From contig DTUH01000311.1 of assembly GCA_012964265.1 (NCBI GenBank), positions 1 through 5,916 on the forward strand: 5,916 nt of DNA, written 5' to 3'. The DNA comes from Candidatus Lambdaproteobacteria bacterium (GTDB lineage Bacteria > SAR324 > NAC60-12). Below, in pieces: positions 1 to 5,897 of this stretch. The notes under the pieces were generated by a model. The model saw only the letters and a list, made by a program, of their open reading frames with translations, was not told the DNA's origin and searched no databases. Position numbers and translations under genes: made by a program. The stretch's first letter is position 1. Every line of letters starts with the position of its first letter.

Positions 1-72
1 AATAAGTTAAAACAACTGTGGAAAGAAGGTAAAACTGCTATCAATGCATGGTTGAGAATTCCGATAGTCTGA
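1..72 (+). pseudogene. 5' fragment of an HpcH/HpaI-type aldolase gene, broken after about 23 codons
   Basis: Frame 1 reads from the first base of the window (N-K-L-K-Q-L-W-K-E-G-K-T-A-I-N-A-W-L-R-I-P) to a TGA at 70-72. From memory of the family, this matches the extreme N-terminus of HpcH/HpaI aldolases (2,4-dihydroxyhept-2-ene-1,7-dioate aldolase / citrate lyase beta-like), where an [L/F]K..[L/W]..G[K/R]..I..WL..P pattern leads into a Ser-rich turn and the TIM barrel. The start codon lies just outside the window. In a complete enzyme about 230 more residues should follow, including the metal-binding Glu and Asp. None of the three plus-strand frames of 73-166 continues the family, so this is not a simple single frameshift. 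I infer a truncated remnant or a partial duplicate. Bases 73-166 contain no other gene I can recognise. The family assignment rests on only about 21 residues. Confidence 0.5.
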
Positions 73-166
73 CCCCCTTTGGATTATATGTAGCTCAAAT
101 ATAAGAATGCTCTGGATGTTTGTATTCTACAAAGCAGCGATTTTGACAACACCACTTAAAACAAAA

Positions 167-1156
167 CTAGTCTACTTTTTCCCAGCGTTTCATCATCTCA
201 CTAACCAACTCCAACTGTGTCAATAATGTTTCCTGCTGTTCTCGGGATATTTGTTGCCAGTTTTCCGAAATTTCCTGCTGAACTTTTTTGAGTTTTGTTT
301 TGGAAATTGAAGAGTCCGAAGATTTCAGAGAGGTAACAGCAGGCTGAAGTTTGCTGAATTGAGAACTTTTTTCACGATTCAACAATTCGTGATAATTCCA
401 GCCAAATAGAGAAGAAATGCGTTTCAACAAATCCGGATCCGGATTCACATCTCCGGATTCAATCTGCTCGTATAATTCAGGATTGATTTGCAGCAAAAGG
501 GAAATTCCATCCACATTTTGTTTTGCAGCTATTCTCGCTTGTTTTATTTGCACGTTCAGTGTAACAGGTGGAGGGACTTCAGGAATTTCAGGCAATTCCA
601 GCTTTGGTAAGCGTGCTTGAATTTCCCTGGCATGAAGCAGAGGCTGCCGGCTGCCAAGCAAAACAGTACTTTGGGTATTGATTTTTTGCCGTATTTGTTT
701 GTAATTCCAACCAAACAACGAACATAATTTACGGAGCAAATCATCCGGAGGGATTACACCTGCTTCAAACTCCTCATAATAATCCGGAGAAACTCCCAAC
801 AAGGTTGCAATGCCGCGTGCATCCTGTTTGGCTGCAGTGCGTGCTTCCTTGATTTTTTTTGCAAATGGTGTCGGCGGAACATCAGCAGAAGTTTTTTCTA
901 CTGAAGCAGATTGCTGATTTTCCGGAATGGTTTTTTTGGGTTTTTCTGAGGGGGTATTGTCGGCAAGCCGTTTGATGTCCTTATAATTCCATTCAAACAG
1001 TGAGCAAATCCGCTGAAGAATGTCATCCGGTGGAATCCAATTTTTTTCAAGCTGAGCAAATTCATCCGGCTCCATCCGCATCAGCAAAGCCAAACCTTCA
1101 ATGCTTTGGCCAATGTCTTCGCGAAATTCACGAATCATTTCGTTTAGTTTGGACAT
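167..1156 (-). CDS. Protein with three degenerate XRE-type helix-turn-helix repeats
   Basis: This 329-residue protein has no signal peptide or membrane segment, so it is probably cytoplasmic. It carries three copies of an XRE/Cro-C1-like unit at about residues 4-64, 98-160 and 200-261. Each runs I(K/R)xxR, then (E/R/D)GI/LxxLL, an acidic helix, a Pro/Asp turn (PPDDxL; NPDPDLL in the third) and the shared signature SLF(G/E)WNY. Linkers are Pro/Ser/Lys-rich (65-97), then basic and Pro-rich (161-199). The C-terminus (about 280-329) is charged and Gln-rich and looks helical. Single XRE domains normally bind DNA as dimers. Here the helix in the recognition position is acidic (DYYEEFE in repeat 2), so protein binding is as likely. 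The ATG lies 48 bp downstream of the methyltransferase stop, suggesting co-transcription, but no clear Shine-Dalgarno sequence precedes it and the start falls inside an inverted repeat. Function unknown. The ORF itself is secure. Confidence 0.85.
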   Translation of the reverse strand: MSKLNEMIREFREDIGQSIEGLALLMRMEPDEFAQLEKNWIPPDDILQRICSLFEWNYKDIKRLADNTPSEKPKKTIPENQQSASVEKTSADVPPTPFAKKIKEARTAAKQDARGIATLLGVSPDYYEEFEAGVIPPDDLLRKLCSLFGWNYKQIRQKINTQSTVLLGSRQPLLHAREIQARLPKLELPEIPEVPPPVTLNVQIKQARIAAKQNVDGISLLLQINPELYEQIESGDVNPDPDLLKRISSLFGWNYHELLNREKSSQFSKLQPAVTSLKSSDSSISKTKLKKVQQEISENWQQISREQQETLLTQLELVSEMMKRWEKVD

Positions 1157-1200
1157 TATTAGTTACTGACGAATAAATTCCGTGAGTTGAGATAATGTCC
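1151..1200 (-). promoter_or_regulatory. Inverted repeat that could mask the start codon of the triple-HTH gene
   Basis: GGACATTAT at 1151-1159 and ATAATGTCC at 1192-1200 are perfect 9-bp inverted arms separated by 32 nt. In the minus-strand transcript the 3' arm contains the AUG of the triple-HTH gene (1156-1154), so pairing would bury the start codon. The loop holds a weaker inner inverted repeat (ACGGAAT / ATTCGT). No good Shine-Dalgarno sequence is visible in the 48-bp gap. Whether the structure forms or matters is inference, since an inverted repeat of this size and spacing can arise by chance in several kilobases. Confidence 0.3.
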
Positions 1201-1204
1201 GCAA

Positions 1205-1945
1205 TTACCGACCTGTAACATCTAGAATTTTTGTATATCGCTTCAAGGTTCTTAAAATTAAATAGGCCACCAGAGTTATCCAAAATAGGTTAGTCCACAT
1301 GGGCACAATATAAAACCTCCGGACTACCAAATAATTCCCAATATAATCAAGAATTGTAAAACAAAGTACGAGAGCGAAAAGACTGGAATATTCTCTTCGT
1401 AAAATATTTATTAAGGAAAACTCCAGTGATGGACTATCCCATTTCGAAAACGCAGGTAAGAAACCCGGAGTAACCTCTGACCATTTTTCAAAGTCATCCC
1501 CAAATTTACCTCTGAGAAAATCTTCTTCCGCAACCATGATTCTCTCGTAATAAAGTGCAAACGATAATGTGTAAATCACAGGCATCCACCAGACAAATGG
1601 AAAGAGTGAGATACCGAGTCCCATGAGGTAATTCCCCAAATACAGTGGATGTCTCACGACAGAATACCAGCCGGAAGTATTCAGAACATCGGCAATTTGC
1701 TGCCTTGTATTTCTTCCGGAAGTGTTTTGCGGAGTGTACCCTACAACCAAAATCCTGAAAAACAAACCCAGCAATCCGACAAACAGACTAAAAATTCCCC
1801 AGGTTGTAGTCATTTCCCGATTTCCTCCCACATATTCGTATTCTGCCATTGCGGGAATGAAAAACAATATAATGATGATGGGGAAATAACTCCTCCAGCG
1901 GAACAGCCAGTAGCCTGAGGAAACAAGTTTTTTTTCAAGCTTCAT
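1205..1945 (-). CDS. Membrane methyltransferase, isoprenylcysteine carboxyl methyltransferase / phospholipid methyltransferase-like
   Basis: This 246-residue integral membrane protein probably transfers a methyl group from S-adenosylmethionine to a lipid or lipid-linked substrate in the inner membrane. Hydrophobic segments lie at about 20-34, 48-68, 104-133, 185-206 and 214-234. The family's cofactor-binding signature is clear: RHPLYLGN at 98-105, YYERIMVAEED at 132-142, then FG..F..W...TPGFLP to residue 164. The stretch before it (YTPQNTSGRNTRQQ, 70-83) resembles bacterial homologues. The true substrate cannot be read from sequence. One known relative is Leptospira LmtA, which methylates the 1-phosphate of lipid A, so an envelope lipid phosphate is a reasonable guess; a prenylated or small-molecule substrate is also possible. 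The ATG is supported by GGAGGT (1954-1959) 8 nt upstream. The start overlaps the stop of the upstream 66-codon ORF (ATGA), and the triple-HTH gene follows after 48 bp. Confidence 0.85.
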   Translation of the reverse strand: MKLEKKLVSSGYWLFRWRSYFPIIIILFFIPAMAEYEYVGGNREMTTTWGIFSLFVGLLGLFFRILVVGYTPQNTSGRNTRQQIADVLNTSGWYSVVRHPLYLGNYLMGLGISLFPFVWWMPVIYTLSFALYYERIMVAEEDFLRGKFGDDFEKWSEVTPGFLPAFSKWDSPSLEFSLINILRREYSSLFALVLCFTILDYIGNYLVVRRFYIVPMWTNLFWITLVAYLILRTLKRYTKILDVTGR

Positions 1946-2142
1946 ACGGTGACACCTCCATGTCTATTTTTTATAAAATTTTTTAAAATCAAAACTCCAA
2001 ACAAAAGACTGATCCTGAAACAGTAATTTCTCAATGCAGTGATTCGTCCCTCAAAAACACCAAGTGATTTACTTTTCCACCAGCCAGGCAAAACACCAAA
2101 ATTATCAAATTCCTTTGCTATTACTGTGACAAATTTTTTCAC
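1942..2142 (-). CDS. Doubtful small ORF upstream of the methyltransferase, unknown function
   Basis: A 66-codon ORF starts at GTG (2142-2140) and ends in TGA, overlapping the methyltransferase ATG by 4 bp (ATGA). This arrangement is typical of translationally coupled genes. The product would be basic, with one hydrophobic stretch (ISLLFGVLIL, about residues 44-53) and a Trp pair (PGWWKSKS) near residue 20. I recognise no family. Against it: no Shine-Dalgarno sequence precedes the GTG, there is no in-frame ATG, and the frame stays open further upstream (to about 2259) without a good start. Its last codons also double as the ribosome binding site of the next gene. It may be a leader peptide, the remnant of a longer gene, or simply noncoding DNA. 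Confidence 0.25.
   Translation of the reverse strand: MKKFVTVIAKEFDNFGVLPGWWKSKSLGVFEGRITALRNYCFRISLLFGVLILKNFIKNRHGGVTV
1972..2000 (-). promoter_or_regulatory. Candidate sigma-70-type promoter for the methyltransferase gene
   Basis: On the minus strand, TTGGAG (2000-1995) and TTTATA (1977-1972) are separated by 17 bp. Transcription would start near 1965, leaving a leader of about 20 nt that still contains the GGAGGT ribosome binding site at 1959-1954. The surrounding DNA is very AT-rich, which makes chance matches to a -10 box common. If this promoter is the real one, the 66-codon ORF upstream would not be part of the transcript. Confidence 0.3.
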
Positions 2143-2143
2143 A
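2125..2143. promoter_or_regulatory. Near-perfect 19-bp dyad between the divergent units
   Basis: TGTGACAAATTTTTTCACA is symmetric about 2134 with a single mismatched pair. The TGTGA/TCACA ends recall CRP/FNR-family half-sites, but their 9-bp separation does not fit the CRP spacing of 6, so CRP binding is not supported. The dyad sits about 93 bp upstream of the DUF3187 gene and about 180 bp upstream of the methyltransferase gene, a suitable place for an operator acting on both. Function is inferred only from symmetry and position. Confidence 0.3.
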
Positions 2144-2235
2144 AGGTAAAAGGCATAACTCTTGGATTCACTTTCGCTGGGGGTGTTCCCAAATTTTAAG
2201 CCAGCCTGACATATTTTAGTTCTCAGTTTAGGTCT

Positions 2236-3381
2236 ATGAAAATAAAAGGGATATTTGCATTATTATCAACTTTTTCCATTTTTTTCGCAGGTGCAGGTTT
2301 TGCAAATGCCGAAGGTGAAAATTTTGGACTTGGCCCTTTGGAAATCCGCCCCCAATATTTGGTAAATCAGCCATATTTGGCCATGTCTCCTGAAAATACC
2401 TTAACTCTAAAAGATGGAGAATCCCGCTTGTCTTTTGGAATTGAGATCGCAAATACCTTTGTCAACACACAGGGACCTACTGGACAAATAACAAAAGAAG
2501 AAGTAGCCCGCGGGTTAACATTAGCAGATTTTTTGGATAAAGACGGGAACACCGTAAAAGGATTCAGTTTGTATTTGGACGCTGAAAGCAAGCGTAAAAA
2601 AATAAAATACAGCTATGGGTTGTCGAATTCATTAGAGCTAAAACTCGAATTGCCATTCATATCTTTTGATGGAGGTAACATGGACAGTACCATTGAAAGT
2701 GTCCATAGCATGATTGGGATTTCAAATTTCAAAAAAGGTGGTGCTTATCGCGCACTGTCGGAACGAAACCAATATGCCTATTATGTGGTCAAAGATGGTG
2801 AATTTGTCTACGCAAGTACACAACAGGTTTACAATGTTCGAGGTGAACCAAGTATGGGACTGAAATGGAACTTGTCTGAAGGGGGCAAGGTCTTGCCAGC
2901 CGCAACCTTGAAACTAACTTATAAATTTGCCAATACTGACCGAAACGGAGATCAAAAATTAATTCGTAGCGGAGGTGTTGATTGGGGACATTATTTGATC
3001 CTTTCAAAAGGATTTGATAATTGGATTGTCTATTTTGGTGATGGACAGACTAGAATCGGTAATAATCGTGGATTTGCGTCTTCACTGTCTCATCGTTTCA
3101 TGTCAATGGAATATCGTTTTGCAGAAGAAGACTCCTTTGTTTTTCAAACTGTCTCGCAAAGCAGCATTTTCCCAAATTCCGGAGCAAGTTCCCGTTCTAC
3201 CAGTGGAGAAAACCAGGAACAACGAAACTCCAACCTAAGTGTTCCTACCAGTGTTTCCGCTTTCGGATACAAATTCTTCACAGGAACACTATTTTGGGAA
3301 ACCGGATTTGTCCAGGACTACAACAATTTTGGCAACGAAACTGATTTTGTCTTCTTCTGGGAAATGGGGGTAAACTGGTGA
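2236..3381 (+). CDS. DUF3187 family secreted protein, probably outer membrane
   Basis: This 381-residue protein has a clear signal peptide: Lys at 2 and 4, a hydrophobic core at about 5-22, and a likely cut after ANA at 23-25. The mature part shows the DUF3187 pattern as I remember it: GPLEIRPQ (33-40) near the start, a Pro-rich turn and the SRLSFGIEIANTF strand (63-75), then YSYGLSNSLELKLELPF (125-141), GGNMDSTIESVH (146-157), the GEPSMGLKW strand (203-211) and LPAATLKLTYK (220-230). Alternating hydrophobic strands continue to a C-terminal aromatic residue (VNW), as expected of an outer-membrane beta-barrel. A low-complexity Ser/Asn/Gln loop lies at about 313-335. The family's biochemical role is unknown. 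The ATG is preceded only by a weak AGG 3 nt away, but the signal peptide fixes this start. Its stop overlaps the next gene by 4 bp, so the two are probably translated together. Confidence 0.8.
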   Translation: MKIKGIFALLSTFSIFFAGAGFANAEGENFGLGPLEIRPQYLVNQPYLAMSPENTLTLKDGESRLSFGIEIANTFVNTQGPTGQITKEEVARGLTLADFLDKDGNTVKGFSLYLDAESKRKKIKYSYGLSNSLELKLELPFISFDGGNMDSTIESVHSMIGISNFKKGGAYRALSERNQYAYYVVKDGEFVYASTQQVYNVRGEPSMGLKWNLSEGGKVLPAATLKLTYKFANTDRNGDQKLIRSGGVDWGHYLILSKGFDNWIVYFGDGQTRIGNNRGFASSLSHRFMSMEYRFAEEDSFVFQTVSQSSIFPNSGASSRSTSGENQEQRNSNLSVPTSVSAFGYKFFTGTLFWETGFVQDYNNFGNETDFVFFWEMGVNW

Positions 3382-4034
3382 AATTTTTTCCAAAACTTTT
3401 ATTGACTGGATCATTTCTGATTCTCTTCGCATCTACAGGATGGTGTGTAGAACAAACTGTGGTTTATCTAGCAGTTCAATACGGGCAGCAAGATACCGGA
3501 AGTCTGGCTCCATTAGTGGGAAGTAGTGACTCATACTTAACCACCTTGGAGGATAAACATGGTGCTTTGAAGGAAAACCGGAAGGTAAGTCCGAAAGTTA
3601 TGTCATTCGACTTTTACAAGACAACCGGATCAGTTGCCAGTGGATTTGGCGTGGAACTACACAGCTACAACAAGTCATACAGTTTTGAAAATGATAGTTC
3701 TTCTGTCAACCTTACTGCAGTCGGACTCTTGTACGGACTGAATTTTTATTATCGGGGAGATTTCTGGTACCCCTTCGTAGGTTTTGGTACAGGAAACTAT
3801 TCTGCAAAAGTACAAGAGCAACTAACTACAGGAAGTTCAACAAACTATGCCACAGTTTTCGGGCAAGTTGACAAGCCGATTTATTATAAATTTGGCGTCC
3901 GCATTCCCTTTAATGGTGTGGGCTTCATTTTCACTCAGCAATACATTTCTGCCGATTTAGAAGTCGCTACTGAAAACAAACCCCTCTCTCTCGGCGGCAC
4001 TGCATCGTTTTTCGGCATCTATTATGGTTTCTAG
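3378..4034 (+). CDS. Small outer-membrane beta-barrel protein, function unknown
   Basis: This 218-residue protein begins with a GTG inside the overlap GTGA with the DUF3187 stop. GGGGG at 3366-3370, 7 nt upstream, serves as ribosome binding site, so translational coupling is likely. The N-terminus (basic, then a hydrophobic core at about 7-19) is a signal peptide. Cys23 (STGWC) does not form a proper lipobox, so I do not call it a lipoprotein. The rest alternates Gly- and aromatic-rich strands typical of eight-stranded barrels of the OmpA/OmpW type: GFGVELHSYNKSYSF (89-103), GLLYGLNFYYRGDFWYPFVGFGTGNYSA (116-143) and YYKFGVRIPF (169-178). It ends FFGIYYGF, and the terminal Phe is the usual signal for barrel assembly by BamA. 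The specific function is not evident. Co-expression with the DUF3187 protein suggests the two act together in the outer membrane. Confidence 0.75.
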   Translation: MKFFPKLLLTGSFLILFASTGWCVEQTVVYLAVQYGQQDTGSLAPLVGSSDSYLTTLEDKHGALKENRKVSPKVMSFDFYKTTGSVASGFGVELHSYNKSYSFENDSSSVNLTAVGLLYGLNFYYRGDFWYPFVGFGTGNYSAKVQEQLTTGSSTNYATVFGQVDKPIYYKFGVRIPFNGVGFIFTQQYISADLEVATENKPLSLGGTASFFGIYYGF

Positions 4035-4244
4035 GAATTTCCGCAATCACAGTTGAAATAAATTGTACTATATTGGTAAAATCTTCTTGAACCCAACACT
4101 TAAAATCGAACAATTACTTGTTGATATTATAGAATAATATTATTTCTGCATGCCTATAATTACCGGGAACATAAACACACTGAAATCGATTAGGAATTAC
4201 CTGTATCAGAAAAGTAAAAGCAAAGTGAGAAATAAGGTAGGGAT
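4035..4244. other. Noncoding gap between convergent genes
   Basis: I see no gene, tRNA or recognised RNA here. The stretch is AT-rich and holds one small AT-only dyad (ATATTAT-AGA-ATAATAT at 4124-4140). There is no convincing intrinsic terminator for the plus-strand gene ending at 4034. The flgE terminator hairpin just to the right lacks a U-run in the plus-strand direction, so it would stop plus-strand transcription poorly unless the hairpin alone suffices. Confidence 0.6.
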
Positions 4245-4286
4245 AAAAATAAGGGAAACATGAGGGCCAAAAGCGGCCCTCATGTT
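4245..4286 (-). terminator. Intrinsic terminator of flgE
   Basis: A perfect 12-bp stem (AACATGAGGGCC at 4257-4268 with GGCCCTCATGTT at 4275-4286) encloses a 6-nt loop. In the minus-strand transcript it begins 9 nt after the flgE stop codon and is followed by UCCCUUAUUUUU (4256-4245). The GC-rich stem base next to the loop and the downstream U-run make this a convincing Rho-independent terminator, indicating that flgE is the last gene of its transcript. Confidence 0.9.
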
Positions 4287-4295
4287 ATCAAAGAA

Positions 4296-5780
4296 TTAAC
4301 GCTTCATGTTGATCAGATCCTGAATCATCTCATCAGAAGTAGTCACTGTTTTAGCACTTGCTTGAAAGGCACGCTGCGTTTCAACCATTTTGACAAATTC
4401 CTGGGAGAGATCGACGTTTGATTGTTCCAAACTTTTACTGCGTATTTCACCAAATCCCGCCGTACCAGGCTCAGCAGTCACTTTCTTTCCGGAACCTAAA
4501 GTTTCTACCAGCATATTTTCACCAACCTGAGCAAGTTTTCCAGGGTTATCAAATTTGGTCAAAACGATTCTGCCAATCGCGCGAGTATATCCTGCATCAA
4601 ACACACCGTTCACTGTTCCATTGTCTTCCAGGAATATACTCTCCAAAATTCCTGCAGGATTTCCGTCAGCGCTTGTTCGAAGTACATTATAATGTCCCGC
4701 AAACTGGGTAATTCCATCCAGTCCGCTTCTTGGATCTGTGGGGTCATCAGGATTAAAACCATCTCCAAGATGAAGACCGATGACTAAAGGAGCGCCACCA
4801 CCAAATGGGATAGCAAATTGTGGCACACCTGTATCAGGGTCAACGGGTTGCGGAATTAAACGAGGAGGTCCGGCAGGCAAAGGCTGACCATCCTCATCCA
4901 CTCCTCCCGGCTGTGCTTCAAAAGAGCCACCTGTAGCGGCAATTAATTTGCCATCATCAGTAAATTGCATGAAACCACCTCCCACTGCAACCATTGTCCC
5001 CGGAACTTGCCCCAAAGAAGATCCATCAAACATTACGTAGTATTCCCACTGATTGCTGACACCGGTTCCTGCGATTGGTTGACCGGTTCCAGGATCAATT
5101 TGCTCAGGCAAGTCTGGACGTTTTCTCATGGCAACAGTTGCCGTATGACTGTTACCCAAAGCATCATAAACTGTGGTTGAGGTGGCAAAATTGTACATAT
5201 TGTCCAGCACATTCGTCGGATCCACTGGAACATCTTTGACGCTTGCGTTGGCATCCAAGTTCGCGGCTAGTTTAATTCCGGTTCCTTTGTGTCCTGTCCC
5301 AGTTGGTTGAGGGGCATCCACAAGCCCCAAAACTTGCAGTGCCCCGGGAATGCCTTTACTGTCACCGGTAATCCTGTCTACTTTTAAGGCCTGAAGACGT
5401 CCTCCCCGCAGAGTGGAAAGGTAGCCCTCTTTATCATATGAAAATTGACCGTTCCGGGTATATGATTCTTTGCCTGTGCTGGGATTCACAATTGTAAAAA
5501 ATCCGCCGCCGGCAATTGCCAAATCTGTGCTGAGGGTGGTAGTTTCAAACGCACCCTGTGAATGGTCCATTTGTACACCACCAATTTTCACACCATTACT
5601 GGCCTTTGTGAAAGTAGCTCCTTGTGGCCACGCATTTCCCATTAAGTCTTCAAAAGCAACTTTGTTGCTTTTAAACCCAAAGGTGTTGACGTTGGCAATA
5701 TTATTACCGACAACCTGCATGGTTTTGCCCTGGGTTTTTACACCACTGGCTCCAGTATTTAATGATCCAAGTAACGCCAT
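4296..5780 (-). CDS. flgE: Flagellar hook protein FlgE
   Basis: FlgE polymerises into the flagellar hook, the universal joint between the rod and the filament, and is exported by the flagellar type III system. This 494-residue protein has the full family layout. The N-terminal rod/hook helix is at about 3-47 (LNTGASGVKTQGKTMQVVGN, then NIAN-NTFGFK). The FlgE/F/G core follows at 75-135 (SQGAFE, TDLAIAGGGFF, YTRNGQFSYDKEGYL). The FlaE-type domain spans about 165-370 (TSTTVYDALGNSH at 200-212). The C-terminal helix is at 450-494 (LEQSNVDLSQEFVKMVETQRAFQASAKTV). It is longer than the roughly 400 residues of the Salmonella protein, and the extra length is mainly Gly/Pro/Asp-rich sequence in the outer domain (about 223-350). 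The ATG has AAGGAG 7 nt upstream (5793-5788). A strong terminator follows the stop. No other flagellar gene lies in the window. The hook-length and cap genes fliK and flgD often precede flgE, but cannot be seen here. Confidence 0.97.
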   Translation of the reverse strand: MALLGSLNTGASGVKTQGKTMQVVGNNIANVNTFGFKSNKVAFEDLMGNAWPQGATFTKASNGVKIGGVQMDHSQGAFETTTLSTDLAIAGGGFFTIVNPSTGKESYTRNGQFSYDKEGYLSTLRGGRLQALKVDRITGDSKGIPGALQVLGLVDAPQPTGTGHKGTGIKLAANLDANASVKDVPVDPTNVLDNMYNFATSTTVYDALGNSHTATVAMRKRPDLPEQIDPGTGQPIAGTGVSNQWEYYVMFDGSSLGQVPGTMVAVGGGFMQFTDDGKLIAATGGSFEAQPGGVDEDGQPLPAGPPRLIPQPVDPDTGVPQFAIPFGGGAPLVIGLHLGDGFNPDDPTDPRSGLDGITQFAGHYNVLRTSADGNPAGILESIFLEDNGTVNGVFDAGYTRAIGRIVLTKFDNPGKLAQVGENMLVETLGSGKKVTAEPGTAGFGEIRSKSLEQSNVDLSQEFVKMVETQRAFQASAKTVTTSDEMIQDLINMKR

Positions 5781-5858
5781 ATTATTTCTCCTTAAACAAT
5801 ATTAGAAAAGATATCAGGCGATACATTCCATCGTTTCGCATAGATATTATGAAAAAAA

Positions 5859-5897
5859 GTTAAGAATTATTAACTATACATTTGAGTCAGAAATCAA
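5859..5897 (-). promoter_or_regulatory. Candidate flgE promoter overlapping a 16-bp near-palindrome
   Basis: Reading the minus strand, TTGATT (5897-5892) and TTAATA (5873-5868) are separated by 18 bp and could be a weak sigma-70-type promoter about 85 bp upstream of flgE. GTTAAGAATTATTAAC (5859-5874), a 16-bp palindrome with one mismatched pair, covers the candidate -10 box, so a bound protein there would block it. I see no good match to the flagellar sigma-28 (TAAA-N15-GCCGATAA) or sigma-54 (TGGCAC-N5-TTGCA) consensus in the 136 bp available. The real promoter may lie upstream of the window if flgE is part of a longer operon. Confidence 0.25.

Noticed and set aside
1649..1918. An 89-codon plus-strand frame inside the methyltransferase gene
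   Set aside because: It lies opposite the conserved membrane methyltransferase and its translation shows no family features.
2125..2143. CRP binding site
   Set aside because: The half-sites are 9 bp apart rather than the 6 required, so only a generic dyad is reported.
3378..3446. Lipoprotein signal for the small barrel protein at Cys23
   Set aside because: The residues before the cysteine (STGW) do not fit a lipobox, in particular the Trp at -1.
4060..4090. Promoter-like TTGAAA-N18-TAAAAT on the plus strand
   Set aside because: No gene follows on the plus strand before the convergent flgE, and the AT-rich sequence gives such matches easily.
4124..4140. AT-only dyad ATATTAT-AGA-ATAATAT as a terminator or operator
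   Set aside because: It contains only A-T pairs, is weak as a hairpin, and lies in a very AT-rich gap where such symmetry is expected by chance.
5470..5805. A 111-codon plus-strand frame opposite the start of flgE
   Set aside because: It is the antisense shadow of the strongly conserved N-terminal part of FlgE and has no recognisable product or ribosome binding site.
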